DNA from: Allopusillimonas ginsengisoli
Lineage (GTDB): Bacteria; Pseudomonadota; Gammaproteobacteria; Burkholderiales; Burkholderiaceae_B
DNA: 64,000 bases
NCBI GenBank assembly: GCA_005239165.1
Contig: RAPG01000013.1
Span: 86,014 to 150,013, forward strand
Direction of reading: 5' to 3'
A model generated the notes under the pieces. It was not told where the DNA came from. It was given only the letters and a program-made list of their open reading frames with translations, and made no database searches. Shown here piece after piece: positions 1 through 7,937 of the stretch. Position 1 is the stretch's first letter; each line of letters starts with the position of its first letter. The position numbers and the translations under genes were made by a program.

Positions 1-1238
1 AAGGCTTTGTTGCGCTCGGCCGATGTGCTGCGTTTAATGCGCAAGGCTGATCAGTTTGGCATTAAGGCAGCGCCGCCAGAACCCGATCTTCAGGCAATCG
101 TTGCGCGGTCGCGTAAGGTGTCGGCCCAGCTTCAGCGCGGCGTCGCGCATTTGATGAAAAAGAATGGCATACAGGTGTTCAATGGCCATGCGCGACTGGC
201 AGGCAAAGAACAGTTAAGCGTAACAGGCGAAAAGGGTGAGTCTGTGATTACGGCTAAACACATTGTGCTGGCAACCGGTGCGCGTGCAAGAGTCTTGCCC
301 GGCCTTGAGGCCAACCCAGACAGTGTTTGGTATTACCGCGAAGCCCTCACGCCTGCGCGGCTACCCAAACGCTTGTTGGTTATTGGGGCAGGCGCTATTG
401 GTATTGAATTTGCCAGTTTCTATCATGCTATGGGCGTACAGGTCGACGTGGTCGAGATGGCTGACCGTGTGTTGCCGGCAGAAGATGCAGAGATCTCCGA
501 CTTCGTCGGACACGAGCTGCGGGCTCAGGGTATGACCTTGCATCTGGGTTGCGGGGTCGCTCAGACGCTACGGCGCGCAGACAAGTGGGAGGTTCAGCTT
601 AGTGGCGCCAACGGCAAAAAGCTCCAGGTTGATGTTGTTCTGGTTGCGGCGGGCATCGTGGGCAATGTGGAGAACCTGGGCCTTGAGGGCACGGGTGTGA
701 AGGTGGAGCAAAGCCACATTGTTACGGATGGGTATGGCGCTACGGGCGAACCCGGTGTTTATGCGATTGGCGACGTGGCGGGGGCACCCTGGCTGGCGCA
801 TAAAGCCTCGCATGAAGCGGTTATATGCATTGAAAAATTGCGGGGCAAAATCCCCAGCCTGTTGATGCGCAACGTGTTCCGGCCTGCACCTATAGCCATC
901 CTCAGGTCGCTCATGTGGGAATGACCGAGCACCAGGCGCGCGAAGCAGGTCGCTCTGTTCGTATTGGCAAGTTTCCGTTTTCGGCCAATGGCAAAGCCAT
1001 CGCCTTGGGAGAAACCGGCGGATTCGTGAAAGTGGTGTTTGATGATGCTACAGGTGAACTAATCGGTGCGCACATGGTAGGTGAAGAAGTGACTGAAATG
1101 ATTCAGGGCTATACCGTGGCGACCGAGCTTGAAACAACCGAAGCAGAGCTGATGCACACGATTTTCCCGCATCCAACTCAGTCTGAGGCCATGCACGAGG
1201 CAGTGCTGTCGGCTTACGGCAGGGCGTTGCATTTTTAA
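1..1238 (+). pseudogene. lpd: dihydrolipoyl dehydrogenase (E3), 5'-truncated by the window and frameshifted
   Basis: Flavoprotein that reoxidises dihydrolipoyl groups of 2-oxoacid dehydrogenase complexes with NAD+. The frame is open from base 1, and the first residues (KALLRSADV) are those that normally follow the redox-active Cys pair, so the FAD-binding N-terminus lies left of the window. The NAD-binding Rossmann motif VIGAGAIGIEF is near 380-410. The first frame stops at 922-924. The rest (ACTYSHPQVAHVGMTEHQ... and the catalytic HPTQSE near the C-terminus) continues in another frame to 1238. The switch falls at GGC-AAAA-T-CCCC (844-855), and one extra base there restores a normal protein. 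Family call is firm. Whether the break is biological or a base-calling error cannot be told from the sequence. Confidence 0.85.
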
Positions 1239-1327
1239 AGGTCTTTCGGGGTTTTAACTGCCCAGGTTTCTGGCGCTGTTCTTTTTTCTCACGGTTGCGG
1301 CTGTGTCTTCCCGTCAGAGGTTCGCGT

Positions 1328-2266
1328 ATGAAAATCAGACTACTGTGGTTGCGTGTCGCTTCACAAGCTTTGTTCCTGATCGCTCTGAGTTTGAGCTGCG
1401 CATATCCAGCGCACTCAGAGCGCATCCCTGACCGGACTGAACGGCTGGCCATAGTCTCGGCGTTTGAGCCCGAAATGACCGCGCTCCTGGAGCGTGTAAA
1501 AAACGCCAGCAGCGAGCGTATCAATGGCGTAACGTTCACGACAGGCGTGCTGGAAGGTCATCCGGTCGTTTTGTTTTTAAGTGGCGTCAGCATGGTCAAT
1601 GCTGCCATGAACACGCAGCTCGCTCTGGACAGATTTGCGATCAGTCATGTCATTTTCAGTGGTATTGCCGGAGGCGTGAATCCAGATCTTCATATTGGTG
1701 ATGTCGTCGTCGCTGAACAATGGGGGCAGTATCTGGAGGTATTGATGGCACGCGAAACGGGTATCGATCAGTTTCAGTCCATCGGCAAGGATGGCGGCAT
1801 TATTCAGCCTGGTTTTGGCATGATGTTTACCAGGCCAGTCAAGGTGCGCTCACATGCCCACCCTGATCCAATAAAACGGTTCTGGTTTCCGGTTGATCCA
1901 GAGATGCTTGCCATAGCCAACACACTGAACCCGGTTGAGCTGTTAAGTTGCGACAAGCAGGACCAGTGCCTGGCAAAAGCCCCCCGTCTGGTTGTTGGTG
2001 GGAACGGGGTGTCAGGGTCAGCGTTTCTGGATAATGCAGCCCTGCGCGAGCACATTTATAAGGTGTTTGAGGCTAACGTGGTCGACATGGAAAGTGCTGC
2101 TTGCGCTCAAGTGGCATATAGCAATGGCGTGCCGTTTATTGCGTTCCGCTCATTGAGCGACTTGGCCGGTGGTGGCGAAGGGGCAAATGAAATGCATACC
2201 TTTCTTGCGTTGGCTGCCCACAACTCTACGACGGTGCTGCTTAAGTTTCTGAGGGCGTGGCCATGA
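1328..2266 (+). CDS. exported nucleoside phosphorylase / MTA-SAH nucleosidase-like protein
   Basis: Member of the PNP_UDP phosphorylase superfamily, which cleaves the N-glycosidic bond of purine nucleosides such as 5'-methylthioadenosine or S-adenosylhomocysteine. The core motifs are present: FSGIAGGVNPDLHIGDVVV mid-protein and VDMESAACAQVAY near the C-terminus, where the Met-Glu pair contacts the ribose. I start it at ATG 1328 because an AGAGG ribosome site precedes it and residues 1-30 (MKIRLLWLRV..., hydrophobic core, then AHS) form a signal peptide. An upstream in-frame start at 1295 would bury that signal. A periplasmic location is unusual for the cytosolic salvage enzyme and suggests scavenging of external nucleosides. 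The stop overlaps the next start (ATGA). The exact substrate is unknown. Confidence 0.8.
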   Translation: MKIRLLWLRVASQALFLIALSLSCAYPAHSERIPDRTERLAIVSAFEPEMTALLERVKNASSERINGVTFTTGVLEGHPVVLFLSGVSMVNAAMNTQLALDRFAISHVIFSGIAGGVNPDLHIGDVVVAEQWGQYLEVLMARETGIDQFQSIGKDGGIIQPGFGMMFTRPVKVRSHAHPDPIKRFWFPVDPEMLAIANTLNPVELLSCDKQDQCLAKAPRLVVGGNGVSGSAFLDNAALREHIYKVFEANVVDMESAACAQVAYSNGVPFIAFRSLSDLAGGGEGANEMHTFLALAAHNSTTVLLKFLRAWP

Positions 2267-2751
2267 GTGATGATGTGCAGAAACTGATCCGGCAATTTGA
2301 GCTTGAGCCCCACCCAGAAGGCGGCCATTACCGCGAAACATATCGCAGCCGTGCACGTGTCAAAAACGCAGGTGGGCAGTTGCTTGACGCATGTACGGCC
2401 ATTTACTATTTGCTGCATGCCGGAGCGTGGTCGGCGTGGCATCGTATTGAGTCGGATGAAATCTGGCATTTTTATTCTGGTGTGCCGGTAGATATCCATG
2501 TGCTCGATAACCAGCAGGGGCTTATTACGCACAAACTGGGTGATGCCTTGCAAACAGCTGGCACGAGTTATCAGGTCGTAATTCCCGGGAGAAAGTGGTT
2601 CGCGGCTGAGCTTTCATACTCCGAAGGCTACGCCTTGGTGGGGTGCACGGTTGCCCCGGGTTTTGAATTTAATCTGTTTGAGCTGGCTGACACAAAAAAT
2701 CTTGTGCGACAGTATCCTGAGCATGAGCAACTGATACGGCGGCTTGGGTAA
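2263..2751 (+). CDS. Cupin_5 (DUF985) family protein
   Basis: About 162 residues forming a single cupin beta-barrel of the Cupin_5/DUF985 family. Visible signatures are HPEGGHYRETYRS at the N-terminus, AWHRIESDEIWHFYSG in the middle and GYALVGCTVAPGFEF near the end. The biochemical role of the family is poorly defined; some members are annotated as sugar epimerase-like. Start chosen at ATG 2263, which overlaps the TGA of the nucleosidase (ATGA), so translation is probably coupled; a GTG two codons upstream is possible. Its downstream neighbour is a decayed fragment on the other strand. Confidence 0.8.
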   Translation: MSDDVQKLIRQFELEPHPEGGHYRETYRSRARVKNAGGQLLDACTAIYYLLHAGAWSAWHRIESDEIWHFYSGVPVDIHVLDNQQGLITHKLGDALQTAGTSYQVVIPGRKWFAAELSYSEGYALVGCTVAPGFEFNLFELADTKNLVRQYPEHEQLIRRLG

Positions 2752-3075
2752 GTTTTCAGACATTCCGGCAGGGCCCGCTACTCCGACTGGCTCACGCAAT
2801 CGAATGGTGAATCTAATCCCAGTGGCGATTTCAGTGATTATCGGTTCGGGTAGTTTTTGTTGTCGTGCTTCGGCGAAAATACGCTTAACGCAGCTGCCCC
2901 ATTGCTCCACCACGCCTAGTTCGCGGAAGACGCGGGCGATGACTGGGTTGCGAATTCTGGAGACACCATTTTTCATGTCTTCTATTGTCATGCCTGGCAA
3001 TAATATGCCAGGGCTTTCGATGTCGATACGGCTAACATTCCAATACATCAGCCCCCAATAAGCGCTTGCCCCGCG
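2752..3075 (-). pseudogene. C-terminal remnant of an AlbA_2/RecG-like ATP-binding protein
   Basis: The minus strand reads IDIESPGILLPGMTIEDM, then RNPVIARVFRELGVVEQWGS and VKRIFAEARQQKLPEP. This matches the C-terminal HATPase_c_4 part of the RecG-like/AlbA_2 family of putative DNA-binding regulators (typical text: ESPG..PPG.T.ED...G.S.PRNP.IA..F..LG..E.WGSGI.RI). The long N-terminal part is absent upstream (3076-3108 is simply the leader of the next gene), and the 3' end runs without a stop into the antisense of the cupin gene. Only about 100 residues survive, so I treat it as a dead fragment filling this otherwise gene-free 357-base gap. Confidence 0.7.
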
Positions 3076-3108
3076 AGCAATAGCCTCACTATTTACAGAG
3101 AGAAACGT

Positions 3109-4116
3109 ATGAGCACCAGCCTGACTAATGAAGCCATCTATGTGGCCTCACGGCCCACGGGTATTCCGACGGCCGAAAACTTCCGCACAGACACGCATCC
3201 GGTGCCCGAGGTCAGGCAAGGCGAGATTCTTGTGCATAATGAATGGCTGTCGGTGGAGCCCGCGATGCGTGGCTGGCTGGCAGATGCCAATAACTATTCC
3301 AGCGTAGGGGTTGGCGAGGTGATGCAGTCGTTGTGTGTCGGTATCGTCATTGCGTCAAAGGCCGACGAGTTTAGCGTGGGTGATCGCCTTATGGGGTGGT
3401 TCGGGTGGCAGCATTACGCGGTGGTCAAGCCGAGTGCTGTCGTTCAGAAAATAACGTCGTCTGACATTCGTCCTTCTTTGTATCTGGGCGTGCTGGGTCT
3501 GAATGGAGCCACTGCCGCCACGGCCTTAGAAACTATCGGTGCTCCCAAACCCGGTGAAACAGTCGTGGTGTCCACTGCCGCCGGTGGCGTAGGCTCTTGT
3601 GTGGGGCAACTGGCCAAGGCCTTGGGATGTCGCACCGTAGGGCTGACAAGCACGCCTGAGAAAGTCAAAGTCTGCTATGAAGAGTTCGGCTATGACCACG
3701 TCATCAATTACAAAACGGATGACATCGATGCTGCACTGAAAGCCGCCTGCCCGCAAGGCATCGATATTTACTTTGACAATACCGCTGGCAGAATTTCAGA
3801 TTCGGTCGTGCAGCATCTCGCTCCAGGCGCACGAGTTATCGTATGCGGCACAGCCTCCATCGCTAAATGGGATCCAGTCCCCATGGGGCCGCGTGTCGAA
3901 CGCATTCTGCTCACGCGTCGTGCGCTTATGCAGGGCTTTATTTTGTTTGACCATATGGATACGTATGCGTCGTACATCGGCAAGCTTGAGGCCCTGGTCA
4001 GAGCGAACAAGCTCACCTGCCGCGAGCACGTTACGCAAGGGCTGCACACGGCCATGGGAGCGATCGAAGAGCTTTATCGGGGTGAGAACCTGGGCAAGCG
4101 GCTGATCCGCTTGTAG
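3109..4116 (+). CDS. NADP-dependent medium-chain oxidoreductase (CurA/PTGR-like)
   Basis: 335-residue zinc-independent MDR enzyme of the leukotriene B4 12-hydroxydehydrogenase/curcumin reductase group, which reduces activated C=C bonds of enones with NADPH. Visible: N-terminal GroES-like fold with SVEPAMRGWL (about 48-57), nucleotide-binding loop AAGGVGSCVGQLAK (157-170), and DIYFDNTAGRISDSV in the Rossmann domain. The zinc-ligand cysteines of true alcohol dehydrogenases are missing, as expected for the group. Length matches the family (330-345). ATG 3109 follows a purine-rich AGAGAGAAA leader. It stands alone, with a pseudogene before it and 186 bases of non-coding DNA after it. The physiological substrate is not evident. 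Confidence 0.88.
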   Translation: MSTSLTNEAIYVASRPTGIPTAENFRTDTHPVPEVRQGEILVHNEWLSVEPAMRGWLADANNYSSVGVGEVMQSLCVGIVIASKADEFSVGDRLMGWFGWQHYAVVKPSAVVQKITSSDIRPSLYLGVLGLNGATAATALETIGAPKPGETVVVSTAAGGVGSCVGQLAKALGCRTVGLTSTPEKVKVCYEEFGYDHVINYKTDDIDAALKAACPQGIDIYFDNTAGRISDSVVQHLAPGARVIVCGTASIAKWDPVPMGPRVERILLTRRALMQGFILFDHMDTYASYIGKLEALVRANKLTCREHVTQGLHTAMGAIEELYRGENLGKRLIRL

Positions 4117-4302
4117 TTTGATTTGGATGGTCGCGCACCTGTCAAGGCACTTAAAGGTAACTCGAAGAAACAGCGTGTGACGCATGGATTTTGGTGAGGT
4201 AATATCCAAAGTCACGTTTTGCAGTTTTTGCTAATGTAAAGCAACAGGTTCACTGGCCACCTACGGTCAGTCGTAACCATTCGCTGGAGAAAGGAGCTGC
4301 AG

Positions 4303-4857
4303 GTGAGCTTGCTATTTCAATTGCGCCTGGCAGGCGGCTATCGTGGGAGCGCCATCATGTTGCTGGGCGCGGCTGGGCTAATGCCGCTGGCTAGCAGTGC
4401 AGACACCAAGCCCGCGCACCATCTGCCCCTGCCGACAGGCCCGGTCGTTCTTGTTGTAGACGGGGCAATCGAACATACCAACTTTCCAGGCGAAGCCCGA
4501 CTTGATATGCAGATGATAGAGAATCTGCCTGCCCATACAATTAGCACCACTACCTCGGTGACCGACGGGGTCCGCAAGTTTGACGGCGTCCGCATGCAAG
4601 ACCTCATGAATTATGTTGGGGCCTCCGGAGAGTCGGCTCTAGCCGTGGCATTGAACGACTATCGGGTCGACATCCCTCTTGCTGATTTTGATGACTACGG
4701 CGTGTTGCTGGCAACCCATATGAGTGGTGAGCGTCTGCAGGCCAGTGACAAGGGGCCGCTCTGGATCATCTATCCCCGTGACGATTACAGCCGGTTAATG
4801 GACATACGGTATGACGTGCGCTGGGTCTGGCAACTAAACCGAATTACGGTTGAATGA
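4303..4857 (+). CDS. exported molybdopterin-oxidoreductase-fold protein
   Basis: 184 residues with a hydrophobic N-terminal export segment (around 15-32, ending ASSADTKP) followed by a small domain resembling the oxidoreductase molybdopterin-binding fold (FDGVRMQDLMNYVG, then GPLWIIYPRD and WVWQLNRI at the C-terminus). The Cys that ligates molybdenum in sulfite oxidases is absent, so it is probably not a catalytic Mo enzyme. Starts at GTG 4303, supported by AAAGGAG about 8 bases upstream. It is followed without a gap by remnants of a histidine kinase and then a response regulator. In related bacteria such a protein often precedes a sensor kinase, so a periplasmic input role for the two-component system is plausible (inference). 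Confidence 0.65.
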   Translation: MSLLFQLRLAGGYRGSAIMLLGAAGLMPLASSADTKPAHHLPLPTGPVVLVVDGAIEHTNFPGEARLDMQMIENLPAHTISTTTSVTDGVRKFDGVRMQDLMNYVGASGESALAVALNDYRVDIPLADFDDYGVLLATHMSGERLQASDKGPLWIIYPRDDYSRLMDIRYDVRWVWQLNRITVE

Positions 4858-5166
4858 AATTTATACGGTCACGCCACAACGCAGCGGATGCTAAAAGCGG
4901 GTGACCGCATGGATGCGACCGAGCTTAAACGCCGCGCCAATGTAGTCAGGGCTGCTACGCAGCGGCTTACTGAGCTCATCGATGGAATTCTCCATGCCGC
5001 CAAGTACTCAGAACCCGATACACTGATAGAGATGCGTGTTTTTCGTGAGCGACGCATGCTCTCGTGTTCAGTCACTGATCAGGGTCGAGGCATATCACCA
5101 ATAGATTTAAAAAGGGCAGGGCTCAGGAAGATCAAAACTAAAATTTTTAGGCAATCAGGTTTTTCT
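4858..5166 (+). pseudogene. deleted remnant of a sensor histidine kinase
   Basis: The frame is open right from the stop of the preceding gene and reads in frame into the response regulator. It carries MDATELKRRANVVRAATQRL and TELIDGILHAAKY, which look like the second helix of a HisKA dimerisation domain, then SCSVTDQGRGISPIDLKRAG, a G1-box-like piece of the HATPase domain. The phospho-accepting H-box, the N-box and the whole sensory N-terminus are missing: the left junction falls directly after the TGA at 4857, and a second deletion lies between the two preserved pieces. It cannot be a working kinase. The next gene therefore lacks its cognate partner here. Confidence 0.65.
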
Positions 5167-6273
5167 ATGCAGATTACAGAAAACAATTCAGATCACCCTC
5201 ATAACACAGGCACAGATGCAAAGCCCGTTATTCTGTTTGTCGAAGACGAGCAGGATTTGAGGGAGGTGGTCGCAGAAGAATTGGCCGATGCGGGATATGA
5301 CGTAGTTCAGGCGTGCGATGGTGAAGATGCGATGAGACTGCTCGCCACCACTGTGCCTAATCTTATTTTGTGCGACATCATCATGCCCAAAATGGATGGG
5401 TATGAGTTTTTACGCAAGGTACGCGAAACACGTGCTGACTTGCTTGATGTTCCGTTTGTGTTTCTCACTGCACATGATGGTTCAGAAAAAATCGTGCAAG
5501 GCAAGCATGCCGGAGCAGACGACTACCTGGTCAAGCCTATTGATTTTGACCTCATGCTGGCTACGGTGGCGGCGCGCCTGCGCCAGATGACGCTGGTGCG
5601 TGACAAGATTGTGGCCGATATACACAGTGTGGGTCAGAATGATGTCCAGGCTCATGATGACATTGCACGAAAAGCATTTAATCGCGTCGCACAAACTTTC
5701 AATCTGGTCAGCTCAGGCATTGTTCTCTTTGACAGCATGGGCGGGGTACGGTTTGCCAACCAGGCGGCAAAAAGTCTGGTTGCCGAAGGCATTACACCGG
5801 CACTTGATGCCCTTGCACCGGTAAGCAGTGCGCACTTTACCCGTGCGTTTTCTGTGTTGATGCAAGAGGCTATCCAGGCAAGTCAACATGGACGTGATTA
5901 CACCGAGGTGCTGTCGCTGGCGCAGCCCGAAGGTCCGCGCAATCTTGTGGTGACTATTTGCGCGCTTGAGACCACCGCTGCACAAAGCCCCGATGAACCG
6001 GCCGTCGCCGTTTTTCTGTCGGGTGGTGATCATGGCCAGACGGCACCGCTCAAGTCGCTGCAATCAATGTTCGACCTGACACCCACAGAGTCGCGAGTCG
6101 CCTGGGCGTTTGCGCAAGGCATGAGGCCAGAGGACATCGCCCGCTCGTTTGGCATTTCGACGACTACGGTTGCTTTTCACAAGCGCAATATTTTCCAGAA
6201 GACGCATACCAACCGTCAGGCCGACCTGATCGCCCTGTTGCTGACCATGCCCGTATCAACGCCAGAAGCATGA
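5167..6273 (+). CDS. response regulator with REC, middle and LuxR-type HTH domains
   Basis: 368 residues from ATG 5167; the frame is also open upstream through kinase remnants, and I prefer the internal ATG because a receiver domain begins cleanly about 20 residues later. The REC domain (about 20-135) has the acidic pair E26/D27, phospho-acceptor D70 in LILCDIIMPKMDGYE, T101 and K123 (DYLVKPID). The middle segment (about 165-285) resembles a PAS-like sensor. The C-terminus (about 300-365; LTPTESRVAWAFAQG, then IARSFGISTTTVAFHKRN) is a LuxR/GerE helix-turn-helix. It is a cytoplasmic transcription factor. No strong Shine-Dalgarno is visible at 5167, so an N-terminally fused product from the remnant frame is possible. 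Confidence 0.78.
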   Translation: MQITENNSDHPHNTGTDAKPVILFVEDEQDLREVVAEELADAGYDVVQACDGEDAMRLLATTVPNLILCDIIMPKMDGYEFLRKVRETRADLLDVPFVFLTAHDGSEKIVQGKHAGADDYLVKPIDFDLMLATVAARLRQMTLVRDKIVADIHSVGQNDVQAHDDIARKAFNRVAQTFNLVSSGIVLFDSMGGVRFANQAAKSLVAEGITPALDALAPVSSAHFTRAFSVLMQEAIQASQHGRDYTEVLSLAQPEGPRNLVVTICALETTAAQSPDEPAVAVFLSGGDHGQTAPLKSLQSMFDLTPTESRVAWAFAQGMRPEDIARSFGISTTTVAFHKRNIFQKTHTNRQADLIALLLTMPVSTPEA

Positions 6274-6392
6274 GATGGCCTGTATGTCCGTGCTCGCGCA
6301 AGAGGCATGACATGCTGCCCTCCGCCTCTGTAACTACGCGACAAGCATGAGATGGCGTCATCTATGCCTGAAGCCACGCAAGAGGCATGACA
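6266..6392. repeat. imperfect direct repeat downstream of the response regulator
   Basis: Two copies of AAGCATGAGATGGC (6266-6279 and 6343-6356) and two of CGCAAGAGGCATGACA (6297-6312 and 6377-6392) alternate, offset by 77 and 80 bases. This indicates a roughly 80-base tandem duplication that has since diverged. The first copy contains the 3' end and stop of the response-regulator gene. The rest of the 296-base gap (to 6569) holds no gene and must contain the narK1 promoter; I could not find a clear FNR box (TTGAT-N4-ATCAA) in it. Confidence 0.6.
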
Positions 6393-6569
6393 CAAGCCCT
6401 TCTATTCTCGTCTGCGGTAGTTAACCACTACGTGTTTGTGGTCTATCCCTCTGAATAACTAGTCCTCTTGCCTTTCACCTGCTGTTCATGTGGGGAATAG
6501 GCGAACGCACTGCCCGCATCTAAGCTGTATCTGTGTCGATCCGTAGATCTTACATAGGTAGCAAAGACC

Positions 6570-7868
6570 ATGAGCAGTGCATCCTCCCATCAACGGAAAT
6601 CTATTTCCGTCCTTGTCTCCAGTACGTTTGCCTTCACCATCTGTTTCGCAGTCTGGATGGTTTTCGCGGTGCTGGGTGTTCCCATTAAGGCCGAGCTCGG
6701 TCTCTCAGAAACACAGTTCGGCCTGTTGGCCGCCATGCCCGTGCTGACGGGATCGCTGGTACGCGTGCCGCTGGGCATCTGGACAGACCGCTATGGTGGC
6801 CGCGTCGTCTTCTTTCTGACCATGGCGGTTGCAGTAGTGCCGATCTGGCTGCTGGCCTATGCCACAAAATATTGGCACTTTCTGGTGCTTGCACTCTTTG
6901 TGGGCCTGGTGGGTGGCTCTTTTTCAGTGGGCACGCCCTACGTGGCGCGCTGGTTCGAGCGTGATCGCCAGGGCTTTGCCATGGGGGTGTTTGGTGCGGG
7001 TAACTCTGGCTCTGCATTAACCAAGTTTGTGGCACCCGCACTTATTGTTGCAGCAGGTGGTACCTGGACCATCGTACCTAAGGTGTATGCCGTGGCTCTG
7101 GCAATCACCGCCGTACTGTTCTGGGTATTCTCTGCGACCGACCCCTCCCACAGGAAAACCTCCAGCGTGGGCTTTAAAGAGCAGATGAAAGTGCTCAAAG
7201 ACCCGCGCGTATGGCGTTATTGCCAGTATTACTCCGTGGTGTTCGGGGGGTATGTGGCGCTGGCTTTGTGGATGACACAGTACTACATCGGCGAGTATGG
7301 GTTTGATATCCGCGTGGCGGCATTTCTGGCGGCCTGCTTCTCGTTGCCGGGCGGTGTGCTGCGCGCAGTCGGTGGCTGGGTATCTGATCGCGTCGGTGCC
7401 TACAAAACAACCTGGTGGGTGATGTGGGTGTGCTGGGTTGCCTTCTTCTTGCTCAGCTACCCGAATACCGAGTTCACTATCCAGACCGTCAGCGGACCCC
7501 AGACTTTTCACATAGCCCTGAGCCCTACGGTGTTCACGATACTCATGTTTATCGTGGGCATAGCGATGGCGATAGGCAAGGCATCGGTATTCAAATTTAT
7601 TTCGGATGATTTCGACGACAACATCGGCGCGGTGTCGGGCGTGGTTGGCCTGGCGGGCGGGATGGGGGGCTTTGTGCTGCCCATTATGTTCGGTGCGCTT
7701 ATGGACATCACCGGCATTCATTCCAGCGCCTTCATGCTGCTTTATGGCACGGTTTGCGTCTCGCTGATCTGGATGCACTTTAGCTTTCGTCAGAATCAGG
7801 TCGGTCGTCAGGGTGCGCCTGACATGCCTGGTGGTTCGGCTGTTGCGGCTGACGCTGCGGCCTCGTGA
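6570..7868 (+). CDS. narK1: NarK1 nitrate/nitrite MFS transporter
   Basis: 432 residues, twelve predicted membrane helices, major facilitator superfamily, nitrate/nitrite porter family. The family signatures are clear: GAGNSGSALTKFVAP (first nitrate signature, in TM5) and GVVGLAGGMGGFVLPIMFG (second, in TM11), plus RVPLGIWTDRYGGR in the TM2-3 loop. By similarity to the NarK1 type it would be a nitrate/proton symporter that supplies the cytoplasmic active site of NarG. First gene of the nitrate locus, followed after 69 bases by narK2; the gap contains a hairpin (7881-7898). ATG 6570 has only a weak ribosome site (TAGGTAG). Confidence 0.93.
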   Translation: MSSASSHQRKSISVLVSSTFAFTICFAVWMVFAVLGVPIKAELGLSETQFGLLAAMPVLTGSLVRVPLGIWTDRYGGRVVFFLTMAVAVVPIWLLAYATKYWHFLVLALFVGLVGGSFSVGTPYVARWFERDRQGFAMGVFGAGNSGSALTKFVAPALIVAAGGTWTIVPKVYAVALAITAVLFWVFSATDPSHRKTSSVGFKEQMKVLKDPRVWRYCQYYSVVFGGYVALALWMTQYYIGEYGFDIRVAAFLAACFSLPGGVLRAVGGWVSDRVGAYKTTWWVMWVCWVAFFLLSYPNTEFTIQTVSGPQTFHIALSPTVFTILMFIVGIAMAIGKASVFKFISDDFDDNIGAVSGVVGLAGGMGGFVLPIMFGALMDITGIHSSAFMLLYGTVCVSLIWMHFSFRQNQVGRQGAPDMPGGSAVAADAAAS

Positions 7869-7880
7869 CCCTTTATGAGT

Positions 7881-7898
7881 GGGCTGCTTGCGCAGCCC
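7881..7898 (+). terminator. hairpin between narK1 and narK2
   Basis: GGGCTGC (7881-7887), loop TTGC, GCAGCCC (7892-7898): a perfect 7-bp stem in the 69-base narK1-narK2 gap, not followed by a T-run. Probably an mRNA-stability or partial-termination element rather than a full terminator. Confidence 0.5.
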
Positions 7899-7937
7899 GC
7901 ATTGTCTGTTCCCTAATCAAAAAAGAGTGGTGTAGGC

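Noticed and set aside
4303..4857. Catalytic sulfite-oxidase-type molybdoenzyme
   Set aside because: The protein is short and lacks the molybdenum-binding Cys, so only the fold is claimed.
6393..6569. FNR and NarL binding sites upstream of narK1
   Set aside because: Expected from biology, but I could not find a TTGAT-N4-ATCAA site or a convincing heptamer pair by eye.
7017..7778. 253-residue minus-strand frame opposite narK1
   Set aside because: His/Arg-rich text typical of the reverse of a membrane-protein gene.
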